7,130 bases of DNA from Candidatus Acetothermia bacterium (lineage in GTDB: Bacteria > Bipolaricaulota > Bipolaricaulia > Bipolaricaulales > Bipolaricaulaceae), in assembly GCA_011057175.1 (NCBI GenBank), contig DSBZ01000152.1:1-7130 (forward strand), written 5' to 3'. The position numbers and the translations under genes are program-made. Below are positions 1 through 6,490 of this stretch, one piece after another; position 1 is the first letter of the stretch; every line of letters starts with the position of its first letter. Under the pieces are notes generated by a model. It did not search any database, was not told where the DNA came from, and was given only the letters and a program-made list of their open reading frames with translations.

Positions 1-1286
1 CGACGGGGACGAAGTGGGAGCTCGTCCGGGCGGCAGCTGGTGACCCCAAGTACGTGATCTGCAACGCCGATGAGGGCGACCCCGGCGCATTCATGGACCG
101 GGCGATCCTCGAGGGCGATCCCCACTCGATCCTGGAGGGGATGGCCATCGCCGCGTACGCGGTGGGGGCGAGCCGGGGCTATTTCTACATCCGCGCTGAG
201 TACCCCCTCGCCATCCAGCGCCTCGAGGTGGCGCTCGCCCAAGCCCGCAAGCTGGGGGTCCTCGGACCGAGGATCTTCGAGACCGACTTCTCGTTCGACA
301 TCGAGCTCCGCATGGGGGCGGGCGCGTTCGTGTGCGGGGAGGAGACGGCGCTCATCGCCTCGATCGAGGGACGGCGGGGCGAGCCCCGGCCCCGCCCCCC
401 CTACCCGGCGACGAGCGGCCTGTGGGGGAAACCGACCCTTATCAACAACGTGGAAACCTATGCCAACGTCCGCCACATCCTCCTCGACGGGCCGGAGGCG
501 TTCGCCGCCGTGGGGACGGAGAGGAGCAAGGGGACGAAGGTGTTCGCCCTCGCCGGCAAGGTACGGAACACGGGCCTCGTTGAGGTGCCGATGGGGATCA
601 CCCTCCGCGAGCTCGTGTTCGATATCGGCGGCGGGGTTCCCGTGGGGCGGGAGCTCAAAGCGGTCCAGATCGGTGGCCCGTCCGGAGGATGTCTCCCCTC
701 CTCCCTCCTCGACGTCCCGGTGGATTACGATTCGCTGTCCCAGCACGGGGCGATCATGGGGTCAGGCGGGGTGATCATCCTCGACGACGCCACGTGCATG
801 GTGAACATGGCGCGGTTCTTCCTCCAGTTCACCGCCGACGAGTCATGCGGGAAGTGCGTACCCTGTCGGGTCGGAACGCAGATGATGCTCGCGATCCTCG
901 ACCGCATCGTCGCCGGGGAAGGGAGGGAAGAGGACCTCGAGCGCCTCCAGGAGATCGGGGAGATGATGAAGAAGGCGTCCCTCTGCGGGCTGGGGCAGAC
1001 GGCACCCAACCCCGTCCTGTCCACGTTGCGGTACTTTTCCGAGGAGTACGAAGCCCACATCCGCGATCGCTCCTGTCCGGCCGGCGTGTGCCCCGACCTC
1101 GTGCGGTACGCGATCGATCCCGAGGCGTGCCGGGGCTGCGACGCCTGCCGCCGGGCCTGCCCCACCGGGGCCGCCCAGGGCACGGCCGGCACTCCCCCCT
1201 ACCGGATCGTCGACGGGCTGTGCATCCGGTGCGGGGCGTGCTTCGACGCGTGCCCGTTCGATGCAGTGCGCAAGGAGCCGCGATGA
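1..1286 (+). CDS. nuoF: NADH-binding flavoprotein subunit, NuoF/HydB type, with C-terminal 2x[4Fe-4S] ferredoxin domain (5' partial)
   Basis: The reading frame is already open at base 3 (first residues [10 protein letters not shown]) and runs to TGA at 1284-1286, so about 427 residues are visible and the N-terminus lies left of the window. TGTKW is the end of the FMN loop GRGGAGFPTGxKW. After it come [38 protein letters not shown] and [10 protein letters not shown], the FMN/NADH pocket of NuoF. The N3-type [4Fe-4S] ligands are the Cys codons at 846, 855 and 864 (ESCGKCVPC) and 984. SCPAGVC leads into two CxxCxxCxxxCP motifs (Cys codons at 1128, 1137, 1146, 1158 and 1221, 1230, 1239, 1251), a bacterial ferredoxin domain. 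This tail is typical of HydB/HndC subunits of electron-bifurcating hydrogenases and related soluble NADH enzymes, not of respiratory complex I. It should oxidise or reduce NAD(H) at FMN in the cytosol and pass electrons to a partner probably encoded upstream. That partner is not visible, so the overall enzyme is inferred. Confidence 0.95.
   Translation, partial: TGTKWELVRAAAGDPKYVICNADEGDPGAFMDRAILEGDPHSILEGMAIAAYAVGASRGYFYIRAEYPLAIQRLEVALAQARKLGVLGPRIFETDFSFDIELRMGAGAFVCGEETALIASIEGRRGEPRPRPPYPATSGLWGKPTLINNVETYANVRHILLDGPEAFAAVGTERSKGTKVFALAGKVRNTGLVEVPMGITLRELVFDIGGGVPVGRELKAVQIGGPSGGCLPSSLLDVPVDYDSLSQHGAIMGSGGVIILDDATCMVNMARFFLQFTADESCGKCVPCRVGTQMMLAILDRIVAGEGREEDLERLQEIGEMMKKASLCGLGQTAPNPVLSTLRYFSEEYEAHIRDRSCPAGVCPDLVRYAIDPEACRGCDACRRACPTGAAQGTAGTPPYRIVDGLCIRCGACFDACPFDAVRKEPR
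1272..1277 (+). promoter_or_regulatory. Ribosome binding site for the NuoE-like gene
   Basis: AAGGAG lies inside the last codons of the upstream NuoF gene, 5 bases before the ATG at 1283. It supports that start, which overlaps the upstream stop as ATGA. Confidence 0.75.
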
Positions 1287-1753
1287 AGAAGGAGATCACG
1301 AAGGAGGCGATCGCCGCCCGCCACCCGCGCTCGCCGGAGGCCCTCCTCTCCCTCCTCCACGACCTCCAGACGGCGAACGAGGGGAACCATCTGACCGGCG
1401 CCGACCTCGCCCTCGCTGCGTCCCACGTCGGGATCCCCCTATCGGCCGTCCGCGACGCCGCCACGTTCTACTCCATGTTCAGCCTCGCCCCCCGCGGCCG
1501 GCACATCATCCGGCTGTGCGCGTCCCCCAATTGCCACCTCGCTGGGGCGTGGTCGGCCCTCGATGAGCTGCGGCGGAGCCTCGGGGTGGACGTCGGGGAG
1601 ACGACCGCAGACGGACGGTTCACGCTCGAGCTGACGAGCTGCCTCGGGGCGTGCGGGGTCGCTCCGGTGATGATGATCGACGACGAGGTCGTGGGGAACC
1701 TCACCCCAGAGCGGGTGCGGGAGGCGCTCGCTCGTTACCGGGAGGCACGATGA
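1283..1753 (+). CDS. nuoE: NuoE/HydC-type thioredoxin-like [2Fe-2S] subunit
   Basis: The 156-residue product is normal length for the NuoE/24-kDa family. Residues about 1-75 form the helical N-terminal part, including the family signature [14 protein letters not shown]. Residues about 76-156 form the thioredoxin-like ferredoxin domain with the four [2Fe-2S] ligands Cys79 and Cys84 (C-x4-C) and Cys120 and Cys124 (CLGAC, C-x3-C), so the cluster should be present. In this family the protein docks on the NuoF-type flavoprotein. In bifurcating enzymes (HydC, HndA) its cluster sits next to the FMN. The ATG at 1283 was chosen because it overlaps the upstream TGA as ATGA and has AAGGAG 5 bases upstream. 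The open frame continues further upstream, but that part overlaps conserved NuoF sequence. It lies between two NuoF paralogues, so which of them it pairs with, or whether it serves both, cannot be decided from sequence. Confidence 0.95.
   Translation: MKKEITKEAIAARHPRSPEALLSLLHDLQTANEGNHLTGADLALAASHVGIPLSAVRDAATFYSMFSLAPRGRHIIRLCASPNCHLAGAWSALDELRRSLGVDVGETTADGRFTLELTSCLGACGVAPVMMIDDEVVGNLTPERVREALARYREAR
1740..1745 (+). promoter_or_regulatory. Ribosome binding site for the second NuoF paralogue
   Basis: GGGAGG lies 4 bases before the ATG at 1750, within the end of the NuoE gene. It supports the ATGA-overlap start at 1750 over in-frame starts further upstream, which would lie within nuoE. 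Confidence 0.7.
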
Positions 1754-3375
1754 GGCTCGCGCGGACCCATGTCCTGGTGGGAGTGGACGACGAGGCCCGC
1801 CTCGCTGGGGTGGACGCGGTCCTCGCTGCCCTGCGCGAGGCGCTGTCCCAGTTCAACCTCGAGGGCGAGGTCCAGGTCGTGGAGACGGGCTCGCTCGGGA
1901 TCTCCGGACACGGGATTGTGGTCGCCGTCCAGCCGGATGGGGTGTACTACGCCGGGGTCACGCCTGGCGACGCGCGCCAGATCGCGGAGGAGCACCTCCT
2001 CAAGGGCCGTCCCGTGGCCCGGTTGCGCCTGCCCACAACGGCCCCCGTGGCGCGTCCGGCGGAGGTCCTCGGCCGCCAGACGCGGGTCGTCCTTGCCAAC
2101 TGCGGGGTCATCGACCCGGAGCGGATCGAGGAGTACATCGCCACCGGCGGGTACGAGGCCCTCGGCCGGGCGGTGACGGAGATGAAGCCCGAGGACGTGA
2201 TCGAGGAGGTGAGGAACGCGGGGCTGCGCGGCCGCGGTGGAGCGGGGTTCCCCACCGGAATCAAATGGTCTGCGGTCCGCACCGCCTCCGAACCGGAACG
2301 GTACGTGGTGTGCAACGCTGACGAGGGAGAGCCGGGCACGTTCAAGGATCGCTTGATCTTGGAGGGGGACCCGCACAAGCTCCTCGAGGGGATGGCCATC
2401 GCCGGTTACGCGGTGGGGGCCCGCGTCGGCATCATCTATATCCGGGGGGAGTACAAGCTCTCCATCGCCCGCATCGAGCGGGCGATCGCTGACGCGGAAG
2501 CCTTGGGCCTCCTCGGGGAGCGGGTGTTCGACACGGACACCTCGTTCCGGGTCGAGGTTCGCCCCGGGGCCGGCGCCTACGTGTGCGGGGAGGAGACCTC
2601 CCTCCTGGAGAGCTTGGAGGGGAAGCGCGGTTGGCCGCGGATCCGCCCCCCCTACCCCGTGACCCACGGGCTGTGGGGGAAGCCAACCGTGGTCAACAAC
2701 GTGGAGACGCTGGCCAACGTCCCGGTGATCCTCCGCCGCGGAGCGGCATGGTACCGCACCCTCGGCACCCCGACCTGCCCTGGGACGAAGGTGTACACGA
2801 TCCTCGGCCACGTCCGCTACCCCGGCTTGGTCGAGGTGGAGATGGGGACCCCGCTGCGCACCCTCATCTACGAGCTGGGAGGAGGGCTCCCCCCCGGCCG
2901 GTCGCTGAAGGGCGTCCTCGTCGGCGGGGCAGCGGGTGCGTTCCTCCCCCCGCGCGAGCTCGACGCCCGGCTTGACTTCGACTCCCTGGCCGAGCGCGCA
3001 GCGGCCCTCGGGTCGGGGGCCGTGCTGGTGATGGACGAGTCGGCGTGCATCGTGGACATGCTGGGGAGCGTGCTGCGCTTCTTCTGCCACGAGTCGTGCG
3101 GGCAGTGCACCCCCTGCCGTAGTGGAACCGAGGTCCTCGTCCGCCTCATCTCCTCGCTCCAAACGGGCAGGGCGGACGAGGCGACGCTCGCGCAGATGGT
3201 CCAGGTCGTGGACGCGATGCGGGCTGCTTCCCTGTGCCCCCTCGGGCAGTCGGTGATGCTTCCCGTGCGTACTGCCCTCTCCGGGTTCCGGGACGAGTTT
3301 GCGGCCCACCTCGCGGGGGCCCCCTGTCCCCACTGCGCGGCGACGGCCCGCGCCCTGGGCCTGGCCTGCGGATGA
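1750..3375 (+). CDS. nuoF: Second NuoF-type NADH:FMN oxidoreductase subunit, lacking N-terminal [2Fe-2S] ligands and the C-terminal ferredoxin domain
   Basis: The product has 541 residues. Residues about 1-91 have the shape of the thioredoxin-like domain that precedes NuoF in HydB/HndC proteins, ending in the typical EEHLLKGRPVARL. They contain no cysteine: the usual C-x4-C positions read Gly11 and Ala16, and the usual ETGCxGxC reads ETGSLGIS (Ser48, Ser52). The NuoF core is intact: FMN loop GRGGAGFPTGIKW (161-173), NADEGEPGTFKDR (189-201), GAGAYVCGEETSLLESLEG (273-291), KPTVVNNVET (311-320), and [4Fe-4S] ligands Cys450, Cys453, Cys456 and Cys496. The EPGTFKDR variant resembles complex I NuoF, whereas the upstream paralogue has the DPGAFMDR variant. 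The chain stops soon after the core at CPHC and a final Cys-Gly, with no ferredoxin motifs. It should still bind FMN and NAD(H) and pass electrons through one [4Fe-4S] cluster. Its role beside a full paralogue is unknown: a second dehydrogenase head, a paired subunit, or a partner for another enzyme are all possible. Confidence 0.93.
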   Translation: MRLARTHVLVGVDDEARLAGVDAVLAALREALSQFNLEGEVQVVETGSLGISGHGIVVAVQPDGVYYAGVTPGDARQIAEEHLLKGRPVARLRLPTTAPVARPAEVLGRQTRVVLANCGVIDPERIEEYIATGGYEALGRAVTEMKPEDVIEEVRNAGLRGRGGAGFPTGIKWSAVRTASEPERYVVCNADEGEPGTFKDRLILEGDPHKLLEGMAIAGYAVGARVGIIYIRGEYKLSIARIERAIADAEALGLLGERVFDTDTSFRVEVRPGAGAYVCGEETSLLESLEGKRGWPRIRPPYPVTHGLWGKPTVVNNVETLANVPVILRRGAAWYRTLGTPTCPGTKVYTILGHVRYPGLVEVEMGTPLRTLIYELGGGLPPGRSLKGVLVGGAAGAFLPPRELDARLDFDSLAERAAALGSGAVLVMDESACIVDMLGSVLRFFCHESCGQCTPCRSGTEVLVRLISSLQTGRADEATLAQMVQVVDAMRAASLCPLGQSVMLPVRTALSGFRDEFAAHLAGAPCPHCAATARALGLACG

Positions 3376-4700
3376 ACCTCACCTTCGCCGGCGCGGCGGG
3401 CACGGTCACGGGCTCCTGTTTCCACCTCGAAGCAGGCGGACAGCGGATCGTCGTCGACTGCGGGATGTTCCAGGGGCCACCCGAACTGGAGGCTCGGAAC
3501 CTCGTCCCGTTCCCGTTCGACCCGAAGAAGGTCGATTGGCTCGTCCTCACTCATGCCCACCTCGACCACCTCGGCCTCGTTCCCCGTCTGTTCCGGGAGG
3601 GCTTCCGCGGCCGGGGGATCTGCACCCTCCCCACTCGGGACATCGCCCACGTGATGCTCATGGATGCCGCTCGGATCCAGGAGGAGGAGGGGGAAGCCGC
3701 CCTCTACACCGCCTCCGACGCCTTGGCCGCCCTCGACTTGTTCGAGACCCAGCTTGAGTACGGCCAGGAGCTGATCCTGAGCGAGGGGGTGCATCTCCGG
3801 TTCCACGACGCGGGCCACATCCTGGGGGCAGCGTTCGTGGAGATCGAGGCTGAAGGGAAGACGATCGTGTTCTCGGGGGACCTTGGCAACCGGGGCAAAC
3901 CCCTCGTCGAGGACCCTGCCTACCCGCCCAAGGCCGATGTCGTGGTGCTCGAGTCGACGTACGGCGATCGGGAACACCCTCCCCTCGAGCAGTCGGTGAA
4001 CGAGCTCCGCGACGTGATCGTGGATACCCTCGCTGGCGGCGGGAACGTCGTCATCCCCTCGTTCGCCCTCGAGCGGACCCAGGAGGTCCTGTACCTCCTG
4101 TTCTGGATGTGGCGCGAGCACCGGATCCCGGCGTGCCCGATCTACCTCGACTCCCCCCTCGCCACCCAGGCCACGCGGATCTTCGAGCGCCACGCGGAGC
4201 GGTTCCCCACCCCCGCCCGCCGCCTGTTCGGGAAGAAGGGGGATCCGTTCGACTTCGAGCTCCTCGAGTACACGCTGACCCGCGCTGCCTCGAAGCGGAT
4301 CTCCGCGGAATCGGGGGCGATCATCATCGCTGGGTCGGGGATGTGCACCGGCGGCCGCGTCCTCTATCACCTCCGCGATAACCTCCCCCGCCCGGAGTCG
4401 GCGATCGTGTTCGTGGGCTACCAAGCCATCGGGACCCTCGGAAGGACGATTGCCGACGGGGCGCCGCGGGTCGAGGTGCTGGGGTCGATCGTCCCGGTAC
4501 GAGCCGGGATCCACAAGATCGAGGGGCTGTCCGCCCACGCCGACCTCCCCATCCTCACAGATTGGGTGCTCCACGCCGATCCCGGCGCGGTGCTCCTCGT
4601 CCATGGGGAGCCCCCCGCATTCGCGTCCCTTGCGGGGCGACTCGCATCCCTGGGCTGTCCGGCCCGCGTCGCCGGGTGGCACGAGGCGGTCACGCTATGA
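3372..4700 (+). CDS. Metallo-beta-lactamase/beta-CASP RNA-processing exonuclease family protein
   Basis: The 442-residue product begins MNLTFAGAAGTVTGSC, the usual opening of the bacterial/archaeal CPSF-like family (for example Thermus TTHA0252, of similar length). The MBL motifs are complete: HAHLDH (61-66), His149 in DAGH, Asp170 in FSGD, and the terminal His411 in VHGE, giving a two-zinc site. The beta-CASP motifs are also present: acidic motif A Glu194 in LESTYGDR, motif B His333 in GRVLYHL after the conserved GSGMCTGG, and motif C His389 in GLSAHAD. The expected activity is cytosolic zinc-dependent RNA cleavage (endo- and/or 5' exonuclease). The ATG at 3372 overlaps the upstream TGA as ATGA and puts the beta-strand start at residue 2. 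No clear Shine-Dalgarno sequence precedes it, so translation probably depends on coupling to the upstream gene. It shares no obvious pathway with the NADH-oxidising subunits. Confidence 0.93.
   Translation: MNLTFAGAAGTVTGSCFHLEAGGQRIVVDCGMFQGPPELEARNLVPFPFDPKKVDWLVLTHAHLDHLGLVPRLFREGFRGRGICTLPTRDIAHVMLMDAARIQEEEGEAALYTASDALAALDLFETQLEYGQELILSEGVHLRFHDAGHILGAAFVEIEAEGKTIVFSGDLGNRGKPLVEDPAYPPKADVVVLESTYGDREHPPLEQSVNELRDVIVDTLAGGGNVVIPSFALERTQEVLYLLFWMWREHRIPACPIYLDSPLATQATRIFERHAERFPTPARRLFGKKGDPFDFELLEYTLTRAASKRISAESGAIIIAGSGMCTGGRVLYHLRDNLPRPESAIVFVGYQAIGTLGRTIADGAPRVEVLGSIVPVRAGIHKIEGLSAHADLPILTDWVLHADPGAVLLVHGEPPAFASLAGRLASLGCPARVAGWHEAVTL
4684..4687 (+). promoter_or_regulatory. Weak ribosome binding site for the PfkB-like gene
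   Basis: GAGG lies 9 bases before the ATG at 4697, inside the end of the beta-CASP gene. It is a short match, and coupling through the ATGA overlap probably contributes. Confidence 0.4.
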
Positions 4701-5608
4701 GGGTCGCCGTCCTCGGGACGATCGCCGTGGGCCTCATCGCCAAGGTGGATCGCCTCCCCCGCCCTGGAGAGACCGTGCCCAGCCGCGGCCTTACGCGTGA
4801 GCCCACGGGGACAGGCGCGCTGCAGGCGATCGCCGCGGTCCGCCTCGGGGCGGCGGTGCGCCTCTACGGACGGGTCGGGGGGGATCCGTTCGGGGACGAG
4901 ATCCTCACGGCCCTCCACGGAGCGGGGGTCGACATCGCCCCTGTCGAGCGCGTGGCCCGCCTCCCCACCGGGGCATCGCTCGTCCTCTCCGCTCCCAACC
5001 GGCAGTTCCTCGCTGCCCACGCCGCCGGGGCGAACGGGGAAGTGGACGAGGGATACGTGGCCGCCTCTCTTCCCCAGATCCGGGAGGCGGACGTCCTCCT
5101 CCTTGACCAGGCCCTGCCGTCGCCGGCCGTGGCGGCCCTCCTCCTCGGCTTCCCCCCGACTCGGCCGCTCGTGGTCCTCCATCCTATGCCGCTCGCGAAT
5201 GTTCCCCCCCTCCCCTGGGAGCGGGTGGACTTCATCATCGGCCACCACGGCACGGGAACCGCCCCCATCGGGGCGGAGGAGGCCGCGCGCCTCGGCCAGC
5301 CCTTCCTCGACCGGGGAGTCCGCCACGTGGTGACCATCGCGAGCGGGGAAGGGGCGTACCTCGTGGAGAGGGCAGGTACGACCCGGTTCCCGGTTCAGGA
5401 GCCAGTAGTTCCCTCCCCCAAGGCGCAGGCCGCGTTCAGCGCAGCGCTCGCCGTCCGCCTCGCCGCTGGACGCGGGCCCTACGAGGCGGTTGGGTTCGCA
5501 AATGCAGCGGCTACCCTTGCCGCTACGCGGCGGGAAGGGCCCCTTTCCTTCCCCACCGCCGCCGAGGTCCAGGAGTCCCTCTCCCGCCCGTCGCTCCCCT
5601 CCGACTGA
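4697..5608 (+). CDS. PfkB/ribokinase-fold protein with a degenerate active site (probable pseudokinase)
   Basis: The 303-residue product matches the length and layout of ribokinase-like PfkB proteins. It opens MRVAVLGTIAVGLIAKVDRL, then has PRPGET (21-26), AAVRLGAAVRLYGRVGGDPFGDEIL (46-70), ALHGAGVDI (72-80), LPTGASLVL (89-97) and GAN (111-113). The C-terminal part has VVTIASGEGAYLVE and a typical helix pair ending in SFPTAAEVQ. Key positions are changed. The N-x-D near the N-terminus reads Ala10-Val-Gly12. The GGKGANQA substrate loop reads GTGALQA (38-44). The NxxE-type segment reads IIGHHGTGT. The anion-hole/catalytic motif, usually TTGAGDxF, reads SPKAQAAF, placing Ala245 where the catalytic Asp should be. 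The frame is conserved on both sides, so this is not an obvious frameshift. The fold is clear but sugar phosphorylation is unlikely. A sensory, structural or altered-substrate role is possible. It is the last gene of the plus-strand operon, joined to the nuclease gene by ATGA. Confidence 0.88.
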   Translation: MRVAVLGTIAVGLIAKVDRLPRPGETVPSRGLTREPTGTGALQAIAAVRLGAAVRLYGRVGGDPFGDEILTALHGAGVDIAPVERVARLPTGASLVLSAPNRQFLAAHAAGANGEVDEGYVAASLPQIREADVLLLDQALPSPAVAALLLGFPPTRPLVVLHPMPLANVPPLPWERVDFIIGHHGTGTAPIGAEEAARLGQPFLDRGVRHVVTIASGEGAYLVERAGTTRFPVQEPVVPSPKAQAAFSAALAVRLAAGRGPYEAVGFANAAATLAATRREGPLSFPTAAEVQESLSRPSLPSD

Positions 5609-5633
5609 TCGGGCAACCGAACGCCCCGGTCAG
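5605..5633. terminator. Hairpin between the two convergent operons, possible bidirectional terminator
   Basis: CTGATCGGG (5605-5613) can pair with CCCGGTCAG (5625-5633), a 9-bp stem with one G-U pair on the plus strand and an 11-base loop. It covers both stop codons (plus TGA 5606-5608, minus TGA 5632-5630). Neither side has a T-run, so it is not a classical intrinsic terminator. G+C-rich genomes form such hairpins by chance, so this is tentative. Confidence 0.35.
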
Positions 5634-6490
5634 GGGACGGTCCCGTTGCCGGCCGCGCGCGGAGGGCGCGCCGTCCCCCTCCGGCCCCAAAACGCGGCGA
5701 TCCCTTCCAATACGAGCTTGGCAGCGGTGATCGCCGACACCCCGGACGGATCGAACGGAGGGGCGAGCTCCACGAGGTCCATCCCCACCACCCCAAACTC
5801 GGATAGCGTCCGGTAGATTCCGATCACATCGTGATAGGTGAGCCCACCTGGCTCGGGGTTCGTCACCCCCGGGCACAGCGCCGGGTCAAGCGCATCGAGA
5901 TCGACGGTCAACCACACCGGAACCTTCGGATCAAGCCGGCCCGCGATCTCGTCAGGGGCGGCGAAGAACGGCTCCCCGACCTCCCCCCCGAAGAAGGAGC
6001 GGGCCCCCACGATCACGAGCCGGGAGGCGATCTCGCTCACCCGGCGGAGGACGGTGGCATGGGCCACCTCATCCCCCCCATACGCGTCCCGGAGGTCGGT
6101 GTGGGCATCGAGGGCCACCACTTGGATCGGACCCCGAGCCGCGGCGGCGCGAACCGACGGCAGGGCCACCGTGTGTTCCCCCCCGAGGACGACCGCCCCC
6201 TTGCCTGCCACGAGGACCCGCCCCACCGCGGACTCCGTGGTGGAGAGCATCTCCCCGAGCGATGCATGAGGATCGACATCCCCTAGGTCACAGACCCCGA
6301 TCTCCCCGAGGTCGCAAGCGAAGATCCGGGAGTAGAGCTCGATCGAGTCCGAGGCAGCCCGGATCGCTGTCGGCGCCTGGGCCGGGCCGCCACGGTAGGA
6401 CACGGTCCGTTCCAGGGGAACGCCGAGGATCGCCACCTCCGCCTCGGCAAACGGCGTACCTAGACCGAGGAACCGCAGCGGACCGATCAT
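5630..6490 (-). CDS. speB: Agmatinase-family ureohydrolase (agmatinase or N1-aminopropylagmatine ureohydrolase)
   Basis: The 286-residue product has the complete arginase/agmatinase metal site: His106 in LGGEHT, Asp128, His130 and Asp132 in ALDAHTDLRD, and Asp197 and Asp199 in TVDLDALDPALCPGVTNPEPGG. His144 in the following AHATVLRR matches the conserved substrate-loop histidine region, and DLVELAPPFD (238-247) is also family-typical. The enzyme hydrolyses a guanidino group with two Mn2+ ions, releasing urea. The NPEPGGL context and length favour agmatinase over arginase. The start ATG (6490-6488) overlaps the stop of the upstream spermidine synthase as ATGA and has a strong GGAGG-type site upstream. 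Next to a spermidine synthase, it may act on agmatine to give putrescine, or on N1-aminopropylagmatine to give spermidine as in Thermus; sequence alone does not separate these. The final residues, about 269-286, are a basic, Pro/Gly-rich tail beyond the conserved fold. Confidence 0.93.
   Translation of the reverse strand: MIGPLRFLGLGTPFAEAEVAILGVPLERTVSYRGGPAQAPTAIRAASDSIELYSRIFACDLGEIGVCDLGDVDPHASLGEMLSTTESAVGRVLVAGKGAVVLGGEHTVALPSVRAAAARGPIQVVALDAHTDLRDAYGGDEVAHATVLRRVSEIASRLVIVGARSFFGGEVGEPFFAAPDEIAGRLDPKVPVWLTVDLDALDPALCPGVTNPEPGGLTYHDVIGIYRTLSEFGVVGMDLVELAPPFDPSGVSAITAAKLVLEGIAAFWGRRGTARPPRAAGNGTVP

Noticed and set aside
54..1286. ATG-like start at 54 as the true start of the first NuoF gene
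   Set aside because: Base 54 falls within the conserved [10 protein letters not shown] strand, and the upstream codons ([10 protein letters not shown]) continue the FMN loop. The gene is therefore 5' partial.
1735..3333. Long open frame on the minus strand, about 530 codons
   Set aside because: It is fully antisense to the second NuoF gene, rich in Arg, His and Gly, and has no domain signature. It is a shadow of codon bias.
2868..4682. Long open frame on the minus strand, about 600 codons
   Set aside because: It lies opposite the well-supported second NuoF and the beta-CASP gene, has low-complexity Gly/Arg/Pro/Glu-rich composition, and shows no recognisable motif. This is expected from G+C-rich codon bias.
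4697..5608. Frameshift or sequencing error explaining the missing GAGD motif in the PfkB-like gene
   Set aside because: PfkB-like sequence in the same frame continues on both sides (VVTIASGEGA before, FSAALAVRLAAG after) with normal spacing, so no indel is needed.
5634..5644. GGGACGGTCCC inverted repeat near the end of the ureohydrolase gene
   Set aside because: It is very short with a one-base centre, lies within coding sequence, and is likely by chance in such G+C-rich DNA.
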